Shown: positions 1-5,888 of the stretch, piece by piece | Layout of the letters: every line of letters begins with the position of its first letter | Numbering within the stretch: position 1 is the stretch's first letter | Source: an uncultured Rhizobiaceae group bacterium | Lineage (GTDB): Bacteria > Pseudomonadota > Alphaproteobacteria > Rhizobiales > Rhizobiaceae | Length of the DNA stretch: 8,449 nucleotides | Direction: 5' to 3' | Assembly (NCBI GenBank): GCA_937944075.1 | Contig: CALDZZ010000126.1 | Location: 1 to 8,449 of the forward strand | The notes under the pieces: generated by a model | Seen by the model: only the letters and a program-made list of their open reading frames with translations | What the model was told of the DNA's origin: nothing | Databases searched by the model: none | Position numbers and translations under genes: made by a program

Positions 1-330
1 GTCCATTGTCCACTCTTCATTGGCAAGCTTAACAGAGCAGGTTATGCCGACTACCCGGTTTTTCCCTACCTTGATAGAAATCAACTGACCAACAGACCAG
101 TAATTCTCTTTGGTATCATCCCCCTGGCGAACCTTTGCAGAGATAATCGCATGCTCGCCGTCACAATGAATTACAAAAGCCCGGGTCCGGTTTCGCTTTA
201 GTTCTTCAGCCAGTATCTCATGGTTTTCACCACCCATCAGATCTACGTCCTTGCGGATGGTCTGAGAGGACTTGGCCAACGGCGCAGTAAGATTCATGGC
301 TGGGTTTTGTGGTGTATCAGTAGGATTCAT
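1..330 (-). CDS. N-terminal part of a probable HerA-like ATP-binding protein (runs off left edge)
   Basis: The frame is open from an ATG at 330 to the window edge, giving 110 codons without a stop. The first ~45 residues are polar and low in complexity. A beta-rich stretch follows with the recognisable segment ENYWSVGQLISI, then KVGKNRVVG. From memory, this pattern matches the N-terminal beta-barrel (HAS-barrel type) of HerA/DUF87-family ATPases of alphaproteobacteria, which act as hexameric DNA translocases or pumps. The Walker A and B motifs that would prove this lie beyond the edge. A second Met at codon 12 (ATG ending at 297) is an alternative start. Neither start has a convincing ribosome binding site. 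The gene is divergent from the lactate dehydrogenase gene. That it is a real gene is fairly secure, but the family call is moderate. Confidence 0.6.
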   Translation of the reverse strand, partial: MNPTDTPQNPAMNLTAPLAKSSQTIRKDVDLMGGENHEILAEELKRNRTRAFVIHCDGEHAIISAKVRQGDDTKENYWSVGQLISIKVGKNRVVGITCSVKLANEEWTMD

Positions 331-396
331 TTGAAAAGATGGCCTTGCTGTAAATTGCTTTCCACAAAACCTAATCAACTATCCTTAATTTACGGT

Positions 397-425
397 TTGA
401 AAACATGACTAATGAATGGTTAATA
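397..425 (+). promoter_or_regulatory. Candidate sigma-70-like promoter for the FMN dehydrogenase gene
   Basis: TTGAAA at 397-402 is separated by 17 bases from TTAATA at 420-425. This would give a leader of roughly 75 bases before the ATG at 509. It is a match by eye only, in an AT-rich region where chance matches are common. Confidence 0.3.
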
Positions 426-508
426 AAAAGAACGACGACTTCAATACGATTTGGACTTACAGGATTTGCGTGAAAGTGATATCCGTTAAGGAAACCCTGG
501 GAGTATAA

Positions 509-1645
509 ATGGCACCGATTACAACCATCCAAGAATTACAGGCTCTTGCGAAAAGGCGAGTGCCAAAAATGTTTTATGACTACGCAGATTCAGGCTCTTG
601 GACTGAAGGCACTTACCGCGATAATGAAGATGCCTTTGCGCGTCAAAAAATAAGACAGCGTGTAGCGGTCAATATTGATAATCGCAGCATTGAAACAAAA
701 ATGATTGGTGAAACTGTTTCCATGCCGGTTGCGCTTGCACCGGTTGGATTGACAGGCATGCAACATGCAGATGGCGAAATTCTTGCAGCACAGGCCGCAG
801 AAGAATTTGGCATCCCGTTCACCTTGACGACCATGAGCATCTGCTCCATCGAGGATGTAGCCGAAAACACAAAAAAACCTTTCTGGTTTCAGCTTTATGT
901 GATGCGTGACAGGGGTTTCTCGGAAAGTCTTATGCAACGTGCCAATGATGCAAATTGCTCTGCGCTTGTTCTGACGCTTGATCTTCAAATTCTTGGCCAA
1001 CGTCACAAGGATATCAAAAACGGCCTAAGTGCCCCACCCAAACCAACCCTGGCATCAATTGCAAATCTGGCAACAAAACCGCGCTGGTGCTGGAACATGC
1101 TGCAAACCAAGCGTCGCGAGTTTGGCAACATCGTAGGCCATGTATCCGGCGTTGACGACATGGGTTCGCTCAGCGACTGGACTGCAAGCCAGTTTGATCC
1201 AAGCCTCGATTGGTCATCCATAGAATGGGTAAAAAAACACTGGAAGCGGAAACTCGTACTTAAGGGCATCAATGATGTTGAAGACGCAAAGATAGCAGCT
1301 GACATAGGTGCAGATGCCATTATTGTTTCAAATCATGGTGGCAGACAGCTGGATGGTGCTCTCGCCTCCTATGACATACTCGAAAAAATTGTTGATGCGG
1401 TTGGAGACAAAATCGAGGTTCATATGGATGGAGGCATTCGTTCAGGCCAGGATGTTTTCAAGGCGATGGCAAAAGGCGCTAAAGGCACCTACATCGGCCG
1501 CTCCTACATTTATGGACTTGGCGCAATGGGGAAACCAGGTGTCACAAAGGCGCTGGAAATCATTAAAAAGGAACTGGATGTTACCATGGCACTTTGCGGC
1601 GAAAGCAACATTGAAAATGTCGGACGCCACAACCTGGTTCGATAA
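509..1645 (+). CDS. lldD: FMN-dependent L-lactate / alpha-hydroxy-acid dehydrogenase (LldD-like)
   Basis: This 378-residue protein has the full length of the LldD family. These enzymes oxidise L-lactate (or a related 2-hydroxy acid) to the 2-oxo acid with FMN and pass electrons to the membrane quinone pool. By alignment with glycolate oxidase and flavocytochrome b2, the catalytic set is present: Tyr25 (YDYADSGSW), Tyr130 (QLY), Asp158, Arg165 (GQRH), Lys252 (LKGI), the catalytic base His276 and substrate-binding Arg279 (SNHGGRQLDG). The phosphate-binding part MDGGIRSGQDV lies near residues 312-322. The insert GNIVGHVSGVDDMGSL and the C-terminal ELDVTMALCG are typical of LldD rather than plant glycolate oxidases. 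GGGAG at 499-503 is 5 bases before the ATG and fixes the start. The gene stands alone, with no lactate permease or LldR regulator visible, so the true substrate could be another hydroxy acid. Confidence 0.93.
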   Translation: MAPITTIQELQALAKRRVPKMFYDYADSGSWTEGTYRDNEDAFARQKIRQRVAVNIDNRSIETKMIGETVSMPVALAPVGLTGMQHADGEILAAQAAEEFGIPFTLTTMSICSIEDVAENTKKPFWFQLYVMRDRGFSESLMQRANDANCSALVLTLDLQILGQRHKDIKNGLSAPPKPTLASIANLATKPRWCWNMLQTKRREFGNIVGHVSGVDDMGSLSDWTASQFDPSLDWSSIEWVKKHWKRKLVLKGINDVEDAKIAADIGADAIIVSNHGGRQLDGALASYDILEKIVDAVGDKIEVHMDGGIRSGQDVFKAMAKGAKGTYIGRSYIYGLGAMGKPGVTKALEIIKKELDVTMALCGESNIENVGRHNLVR

Positions 1646-1651
1646 TTCCAA

Positions 1652-1671
1652 CCGATTGTGAATACAATCGG
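1652..1671. terminator. Hairpin after the dehydrogenase gene, possible terminator
   Basis: CCGATTGT and ACAATCGG form a perfect 8-bp stem around the 4-base loop GAAT, 6 bases after the stop codon of the dehydrogenase gene. No T run follows on either strand, so it is not a standard intrinsic terminator. It could protect the 3' end of the transcript or act with Rho. Confidence 0.45.
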
Positions 1672-1754
1672 AAGCACATGCCTGTTGTCACATCATCAGC
1701 AATCAAGATGATTGGTTGCCCATGTTTTTGAATTGTAGGTAAGACTGCTTTTGT

Positions 1755-1797
1755 GGCGCAATATATGGAAACCTGTTGTCTCTTACTGTATTGCGCC
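1755..1797. repeat. Inverted repeat downstream of the cold-shock gene
   Basis: GGCGCAATA (1755-1763) and TATTGCGCC (1789-1797) form a perfect 9-bp stem. A further U-G and an A-U pair are possible inside, leaving a loop of about 21 bases. It lies 19 bases beyond the stop of the minus-strand cold-shock gene and at the far end of the spacer from the convergent dehydrogenase gene. There is no T tract on the exit side in either direction. It is probably a 3'-end structure for the cold-shock mRNA. Confidence 0.4.
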
Positions 1798-1816
1798 CCA
1801 AAAAAACTTTATCAGA

Positions 1817-2029
1817 TCAGGCAGCCTGAATATTGATCGCTTTTGGCCCTTTGCCGCGATTATCAGGTTCTGTCTCAAATGTGATCTTTTGATTTTCGGT
1901 AAGTGTTTCCATACCCGAAGCCTGAACAGCAGAAATATGCACAAAGACATCCTTACTGCCATCTTCCGGTGTGATGAAACCAAATCCCTTTTCAGTATTA
2001 AAGAACTTTACTGTTCCTGATTGTGACAT
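1817..2029 (-). CDS. CspA-family cold-shock protein
   Basis: This is a complete 70-residue single cold-shock domain (OB-fold) of normal length. It binds single-stranded RNA or DNA and acts in the cytoplasm as an RNA chaperone or antiterminator. RNP1 is KGFGFI at residues 14-19 and RNP2 is VFVHIS at 28-33. The opening SGTVKFFN, with Phe where enteric CspA has Trp, is the usual alphaproteobacterial form. AGGAG (complement of 2036-2040) lies 6 bases before the ATG, within a purine-rich GGAGAGGAG run, so the start is secure and translation is probably strong. The leader contains an inverted repeat at 2059-2091 that may affect expression. Which csp paralogue this is, and whether it is truly cold-induced, cannot be told from sequence. 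Confidence 0.96.
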   Translation of the reverse strand: MSQSGTVKFFNTEKGFGFITPEDGSKDVFVHISAVQASGMETLTENQKITFETEPDNRGKGPKAINIQAA

Positions 2030-2058
2030 AACAAACTCCTCTCCAGTCTGAGTAAATA

Positions 2059-2091
2059 GACATATACAGCTCTAAGGCAGTGCTATATGTC
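2059..2091 (-). promoter_or_regulatory. Inverted repeat in the cold-shock gene leader or promoter
   Basis: GACATATA (2059-2066) and TATATGTC (2084-2091) are perfect 8-bp inverted arms separated by 17 bases. The near arm is 15 bases from the ribosome binding site of the cold-shock gene. It could be a weak AU-rich leader hairpin, which would suit a temperature-sensitive 5' UTR, or a repressor site. The function is inferred from position only. Confidence 0.4.
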
Positions 2092-2163
2092 GAGGAAAGG
2101 GTGAAAAAGATACGCTATTTCAATTGCTTGGCAGACGCATGATAACAAAGCGACAATACCAAT

Positions 2164-2181
2164 CCGGATGGGCTCATCCGG
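2164..2181. repeat. Isolated short hairpin CCGGATG-GGCT-CATCCGG
   Basis: This is a perfect 7-bp GC-rich stem with a 4-base loop in an otherwise AT-rich spacer. TTATT follows on the plus strand. It is not at the end of any recognised gene. It could end a small RNA, block read-through between the divergent units or be a protein-binding palindrome. Confidence 0.4.
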
Positions 2182-2375
2182 TTATTCCAGTCATCTTCAA
2201 GTTCGCAATATGCCCGAACCTTTTAATTGTTGCCCCATATACTCAAATAAGCAAGTAAATTTTACGAAGCATACTCATAATTCTAGGTAGTCTGGCCAAA
2301 TTCATTACCATGATCATCTATGCACAAGTCAAGAAACGGGTGGTAATAATGAAGAGCGGCATTTAAGAGCAAGAC

Positions 2376-3296
2376 ATGGCGCTATCTAATCCTGTCAACA
2401 AGCCCGAGGTCTCTATCAAGGACTGGGCAATGATCTTTTTCCTTGCCCTTATTTGGGGTGGGTCATTTCTGTTTGGCCGTATCCTGATGATTGAATGGCC
2501 GCCCTTCACTGTTGTCTTCCTGAGAGTATTCCTGGCCGCAATCACATTATGGGTTTTTGTAATACTCACTTCACGAAAGTTTCCTAAAAACCGGAATCTG
2601 ATATTGTCCATCTTGCTGATGGGGTTGTTGAATAATGTCATTCCGTTTTCGCTAATACTCATAGGGCAAAAGGAAATTGGTTCAGGGCTTGCAGCGGTAG
2701 TAAATGCAATGACGCCTATATGGACTTTGATCATCGCCAACTCATTCACGTCCGATGAAAAGTTTTCAGCAAACAAGATTGCGGGCATTCTGTTTGGTTT
2801 CATAGGGGTCACAACACTGATTGGTGCTGATCTGTACCAGGGTTTGACAGCATCTGCATGGGCACAGCTTGCCGTTTTGGGAGCGACCATTTCCTATGGG
2901 TTTGCCGGTGTTTGGGGTAAGCGTTTTAAAGATCAGGATCCGATTATCATCTCGACAGGTCAATTGACAGCTTCAAGTCTGATTATCCTGCCCATCATGT
3001 TATTGCTTGAAAATCCCTTTGCCATTTCAACCCCGAATGCTGAAATGATTATCGCCATGCTGGGACTGTCAATCCTCTGCACAGCCTTTGCCTATGTCTT
3101 GTACTTCAAGATTCTGGCAAGCGCCGGCGCCACAAATGTTTCAATGGTCACATTTCTGGTGCCCATCAGTGCAATTATTCTGGGTATCCTGTGGCTTGGT
3201 GAAACGCTTACTCTCAGCAATATAGCAGGCATGACGCTTATCCTGTTTGGCCTCATATTGGTGGATGGTCGTGCTGTAAAATGGCTGAAATCCTGA
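2376..3296 (+). CDS. EamA/DMT-superfamily inner-membrane transporter
   Basis: This 306-residue protein is almost entirely hydrophobic and can form ten membrane helices, the standard two-EamA-repeat design of drug/metabolite exporters. Repeat one covers roughly residues 17-148 and contains the typical ALIWGGSFLFGR in helix 1, LRVFLAA in helix 2, and the FSLILIGQKEIGSGLAAVVN and TPIWTLIIA segments. Repeat two covers roughly 160-296 and has the family-typical AYVLYFKILASAGA, then FLVPISAIILGILWLGE. The short charged C-terminal tail should be cytoplasmic. The ribosome binding site before the ATG is weak (AAGAGC about 5-10 bases upstream), and no better start exists upstream in frame. The substrate cannot be predicted: members export amino acids, metabolites or toxic compounds. 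The gene is a single unit divergent from the cold-shock gene. Confidence 0.92.
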   Translation: MALSNPVNKPEVSIKDWAMIFFLALIWGGSFLFGRILMIEWPPFTVVFLRVFLAAITLWVFVILTSRKFPKNRNLILSILLMGLLNNVIPFSLILIGQKEIGSGLAAVVNAMTPIWTLIIANSFTSDEKFSANKIAGILFGFIGVTTLIGADLYQGLTASAWAQLAVLGATISYGFAGVWGKRFKDQDPIIISTGQLTASSLIILPIMLLLENPFAISTPNAEMIIAMLGLSILCTAFAYVLYFKILASAGATNVSMVTFLVPISAIILGILWLGETLTLSNIAGMTLILFGLILVDGRAVKWLKS

Positions 3297-3316
3297 TTTT
3301 TTATTCAGTTCAAACA

Positions 3317-3334
3317 TCCTGAACAGGAGTTTTG
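3317..3334 (+). terminator. Weak possible terminator after the exporter gene
   Basis: The palindrome TCCTGAACAGGA (3317-3328) is followed by GTTTT. The stem is only 4-5 bp, so this is a weak candidate, put forward mainly because it lies 20 bases after the exporter stop codon. Confidence 0.25.
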
Positions 3335-3423
3335 GAAAAATATTTCACTTCCCCAGATCTCTGAAATACGCAATTATTTCAATACCATGACCACTTATCC
3401 AAAACCACCTAATGCTACAAAAG

Positions 3424-3429
3424 TATAAT
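3424..3429 (+). promoter_or_regulatory. Candidate -10 element (TATAAT) for the small membrane protein gene
   Basis: A perfect TATAAT lies 66 bases before the ATG of the 29-codon gene. No matching TTGACA-like -35 is present 16-18 bases upstream. A separate TTGACC lies at 3441-3446 without a good -10 at the right spacing. The promoter call is therefore tentative. Confidence 0.3.
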
Positions 3430-3495
3430 ACGCTTGCAATTTGACCGAGTTCTCTTACCTTTAACACAGTCGACTATCAGCAAGAGGAGGTTGAT

Positions 3496-3585
3496 ATGCA
3501 ATTATTGTTACAAAGAGCCAATTGGGTCATAACGATTGCAGCATTTGTATTTTTGACTGCGTTTGTTTTCGGATTTTTTGGCTAA
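3496..3585 (+). CDS. Small single-pass membrane protein, 29 residues, unknown function
   Basis: This frame of 29 codons plus TAA is easily missed. AGGAGG (3485-3490) sits 5 bases before the ATG and is the strongest ribosome binding site in the window. The product starts MQLLLQRANW and continues as an unbroken hydrophobic segment of about 20 residues rich in Phe, Val, Ile and Ala, ending in GFFG. The only charged residue is Arg7, close to the start of the helix. This is the shape of a bacterial membrane mini-protein of the kind that binds a larger membrane complex, but I recognise no family. A perfect hairpin terminator follows 25 bases later, and a TATAAT lies upstream, so it may be its own transcription unit. 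The neighbouring genes give no clue to a partner. A chance frame is possible, but the ribosome binding site and clean membrane profile argue for a real gene. Confidence 0.65.
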   Translation: MQLLLQRANWVITIAAFVFLTAFVFGFFG

Positions 3586-3609
3586 GAAGATTACCTGTTC
3601 ATAAACTTC

Positions 3610-3640
3610 AGCAATAGAACACCTATTGCTATTTATTTTT
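3610..3640. terminator. Intrinsic terminator between convergent small ORF and ArsR-methyltransferase gene
   Basis: AGCAATAG (3610-3617) and CTATTGCT (3623-3630) form a perfect 8-bp stem with the loop AACAC, followed on the plus strand by ATTTATTTTT (3631-3640). This is a good Rho-independent terminator for the small ORF. The same stem starts 2 bases after the stop codon of the minus-strand gene, whose final codons lie in the T tract. It may therefore also mark that transcript's end, although the minus-strand exit side is less T-rich. Confidence 0.7.
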
Positions 3641-4598
3641 CTGCAAGCCAAAGACTTACGGTAAGTGCGTCTTTGGCTTTTTTGTCTTTTGGCTCAAGAT
3701 GTTTTACTTGACGCAGTTTCAAACCTGCATCTTCCAGCCATTCAGCCATCTGCTCTTCTGGAAAACCCATCCGAATGTGAGCATGTTCTTCTTGCAAGAA
3801 TTCCAATTCATGAGGCGCAAAATCTGCAATTAACAACCTGCCTTGGGGCGCCAGAGCCTTTGCGGCTTCTGTAATGGCACGAGCCGGATTGTCCAGATAA
3901 TGTAAAACCTGATGAATGGTCACCAGGTTAAAGGATGCGGGCTGTGTGGGCAGCAGGAACAAGTCACCCTGTCTGGTTTGAACACGTGATAGATTGGCCT
4001 CGTCCAGCCTTGAACGGGCAATTGAAAGCATGTCACGACTTGCATCAATCCCGATACCCTTTTCATAAATTCCTGAAAACAACTCCAGCATGCGACCGGT
4101 ACCTGTTCCAAGATCAAGCATGGAGTCAATTTTGCTCTCGCCAACCATTTCAAGCATGGCGGACTCCACATTGGTCTCATCAATATGAAGAGATCGTATC
4201 TTGTCCCATTCAGCTGCATTATTACTGAAATATTCCGAAGCCTGTTCAGCACGCTTATTGCGCACCATTTGCAAGCGCTCGCGGTCACGTTCAATATCCT
4301 TGTCCTGGGAGTCAAACTGTCTGATGATGGATTGTACAAGACCTGAAGCTGGCCCCTGATCCCTCAGCCTGAAATAAGCCCACGCCCCTTCCTGATATCG
4401 TTCCAGCAAACCTGCTTCTGTCAAAAGCTTCAGATGACGCGATATGCGAGGTTGAGACTGGCCAAGGATCTCAATGAGGTCAGACACTGTTAAATCAGAC
4501 TCTGACAAAAGAGACAAAAGACGCAAACGCGTCGATTCCCCTGCTGCACGCAAGAAATTCACGGACTGATCCAGCGTCAATGTCTTTTCGTTTGCCAC
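3633..4598 (-). CDS. ArsR-family transcriptional regulator fused to a SAM-dependent methyltransferase
   Basis: The product is 321 residues from the GTG at 4598. An in-frame ATG at 4628 would add 10 residues (MLIFFRRLFN). Residues ~8-75 form an ArsR-type winged helix: LRAAGESTRLRLLSLL, then the recognition part ILGQSQPRISRHLKLLTEAGLL. A charged helical linker (~95-125) leads to a class I methyltransferase fold. Its SAM-binding motif I is LDLGTGTGRM at ~161-170 with the acidic motif GIGIDAS at ~191-197, followed by HQVLHYLDNPARA and the family-typical ADFAPHELEFLQEEHAH. There is no cysteine, so the thiol metal-sensing sites of classic ArsR/SmtB are absent. Such fusions are common in alphaproteobacteria and often lie by methionine-cycle genes, suggesting SAM or SAH sensing; no such gene is present here. 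GTG is preferred because AGAAGG lies 9 bases upstream, whereas the ATG has an over-close AAGGAT and sits inside a palindrome. Confidence 0.88.
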   Translation of the reverse strand: MANEKTLTLDQSVNFLRAAGESTRLRLLSLLSESDLTVSDLIEILGQSQPRISRHLKLLTEAGLLERYQEGAWAYFRLRDQGPASGLVQSIIRQFDSQDKDIERDRERLQMVRNKRAEQASEYFSNNAAEWDKIRSLHIDETNVESAMLEMVGESKIDSMLDLGTGTGRMLELFSGIYEKGIGIDASRDMLSIARSRLDEANLSRVQTRQGDLFLLPTQPASFNLVTIHQVLHYLDNPARAITEAAKALAPQGRLLIADFAPHELEFLQEEHAHIRMGFPEEQMAEWLEDAGLKLRQVKHLEPKDKKAKDALTVSLWLAEK

Positions 4599-4620
4599 GT
4601 TAAACAACCTTCTGAAAAAG

Positions 4621-4636
4621 ATAAGCATATCCTTAT
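4621..4636. promoter_or_regulatory. Imperfect palindrome, candidate operator of the ArsR-methyltransferase gene
   Basis: ATAAGCATATCCTTAT equals its own reverse complement at 14 of 16 positions, the size and AT-rich character of an ArsR-family operator. On the minus strand it includes a TATAAG-like -10 candidate with TTGTAA about 15 bases upstream. Binding here would block transcription of its own gene. It begins 22 bases before the preferred GTG start. Confidence 0.45.
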
Positions 4637-4687
4637 ATTTAGATTGAGCTCATTACAATGCAGTGAAATGATTAATGACTATCAGCC

Positions 4688-5809
4688 TTAATGGATGTTG
4701 GAAGCAGCTGCCGCATAACCACCCCCTGCACCATCCATAAAATGGTAATGATCGTCAGAAGAAATGGATGGCACAAAGCACGTCAGAAGTGCCTGGTCCT
4801 GCTCACTCAATCCGTATTTCAGATAACCGGCCGCCCTGTTCTTTTCGAGAAAGGCTTTTAGCTCTGAAAGCTTGGCCTGATCAAGTGACAGCGTCATTCG
4901 GATCCCATCATGAATTTTTCTGTAATCAGTATTGAGAGCAAGCTGTTTTCTGTAATGGTGAGGATTGAAATCTCCTAAAGACCAACCCGTCTTATCCAGA
5001 ACCCAGGCGAGCAAAGCAACACAATAAAGCTTGAACTTGCCATCTCCGGTGGCCTTGGACTCGAGATCAAGCCCATCCACAGGCCACTTGAACCGGACTT
5101 GTTCTTCCGGCACCGGATGCCCTCCGGTCGTATCCGCCTCAACAAGATCAAGCAATTCAATCGTAAGGTGTTCCGGAATGCGTTGTTTGCCCTCGGCAGC
5201 TTCAACAATGAGAGAAATGATGGTGTACCCTTGTCGCTCTATGGGCATCCAGCGACACGAAAGACCCGTCAAATCAGGATACTCTCCACTGGGCGCAGGG
5301 TCTACAGTGAACTCCCCTGCTTTCATGAGGCTTTCTGCCAAGGCAAGTCCACGACCAATGAAGGCATAATTTTTGATAGCCTCTGATACATAAAGCCCGG
5401 TCAAAAGCACGTCCGCTTTTTGTTCACGGATTTTTTCAATCGGAACGATTGCTGCGCGCAATTCCAGCGCCAATTCTTCTTTTGCCCAGGTTCTGGTTCT
5501 TGAAAGCACATCCCGCACCAGATCAAGATCCTCCGGCGCAAAGGCAATCGCAGAACCATCTCCTGCAAAAATATACGGTATGTTATGATATTCCTTTGCG
5601 TTCATGACGCCCGTAATCATTGCTACGCCTGCCATGTTTACAGCCTTGAAGCGTCCATCCTTGATAACATCACGAGACCGAACAACGTCTGTAACTGCGA
5701 TAAACCAGCCATCGGGAACCTTGATATAGTTTTTAACAGAGAGCGCTTCTTCAAAAGTCTGTAATACCGGTAAACTTTCCACGAAGGCGGATGTTGTAGG
5801 CTTTTCCAC
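4688..5809 (-). CDS. DUF3095 domain-containing protein, nucleotide-cyclase-like
   Basis: This 373-residue cytoplasmic protein is full-length for DUF3095, a family without an established function that I recognise from its N-terminal half: DGWFIAVTDVVRSRDVI, GRFKAVNMAG and YIFAGDGSAIAFAPED (residues ~33-94), and from SCRWMPIERQG later on. The spacing of Asp41 in TDVVRS and Asp84 in GDGS, followed by LELRAAIVPI (~115-124), resembles the palm fold of class III nucleotide cyclases and GGDEF enzymes, in which two such acidic residues hold metal ions. That resemblance is my inference. The C-terminal half (KLYCVALLAWVLDKTG, and HDGIRMTLSLD) is family-specific, and the tail DGAGGGYAAAASNIH is rich in Gly and Ala. 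The start is a GTG, since no in-frame ATG lies upstream before a stop; the ribosome binding site is poor. The ArsR-methyltransferase gene follows on the same strand after 89 bases and may be partly co-transcribed. Confidence 0.85.
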   Translation of the reverse strand: MEKPTTSAFVESLPVLQTFEEALSVKNYIKVPDGWFIAVTDVVRSRDVIKDGRFKAVNMAGVAMITGVMNAKEYHNIPYIFAGDGSAIAFAPEDLDLVRDVLSRTRTWAKEELALELRAAIVPIEKIREQKADVLLTGLYVSEAIKNYAFIGRGLALAESLMKAGEFTVDPAPSGEYPDLTGLSCRWMPIERQGYTIISLIVEAAEGKQRIPEHLTIELLDLVEADTTGGHPVPEEQVRFKWPVDGLDLESKATGDGKFKLYCVALLAWVLDKTGWSLGDFNPHHYRKQLALNTDYRKIHDGIRMTLSLDQAKLSELKAFLEKNRAAGYLKYGLSEQDQALLTCFVPSISSDDHYHFMDGAGGGYAAAASNIH

Positions 5810-5888
5810 TATGGCGTTCCAATGTATTATCTTAGACTAACGATATCTTATTAAGTCGTTGGTTCGCAAATTATTTCAAGAGACAATC

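Larger units (their letters stand above)
2030..2375. other. Intergenic region between the cold-shock and DMT-exporter genes
   Basis: This 346-base AT-rich spacer separates two divergent genes. It holds the cold-shock ribosome binding site and leader repeat on the left and an isolated hairpin at 2164-2181. No open frame with a ribosome binding site was found. The stretch 2182-2375 should contain the exporter promoter, but no good -35/-10 pair stands out. Confidence 0.6.
3297..3632. other. Intergenic region holding the small ORF
   Basis: This 336-base stretch lies between the exporter and the ArsR-methyltransferase gene. Besides the 29-codon gene, its candidate -10 element and the hairpin terminator, it contains only AT-rich sequence. 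I found no RNA gene or repeat family in it. Confidence 0.6.

Noticed and set aside
405..473. A 22-codon frame (MTNEWLIKR...) just upstream of the dehydrogenase gene
   Set aside because: It has no ribosome binding site, and its start lies inside the candidate promoter spacer. It is probably chance.
1751..2020. Plus-strand frame of 89 codons antisense to the cold-shock gene
   Set aside because: It starts at a TTG, lacks a ribosome binding site, overlaps a certain csp gene and has a composition explained by the opposite strand.
3388..3429. A 13-codon frame (MTTYPKPPNATKV)
   Set aside because: It is too short, has no ribosome binding site and ends in the TATAAT sequence. There is no supporting feature.
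4650..4678. Inverted repeat TCATTA/TAATGA between the ArsR-methyltransferase and DUF3095 genes
   Set aside because: The arms are only 6 AT-rich bases with a long loop and no T tract. It is too weak to call a terminator or second operator.
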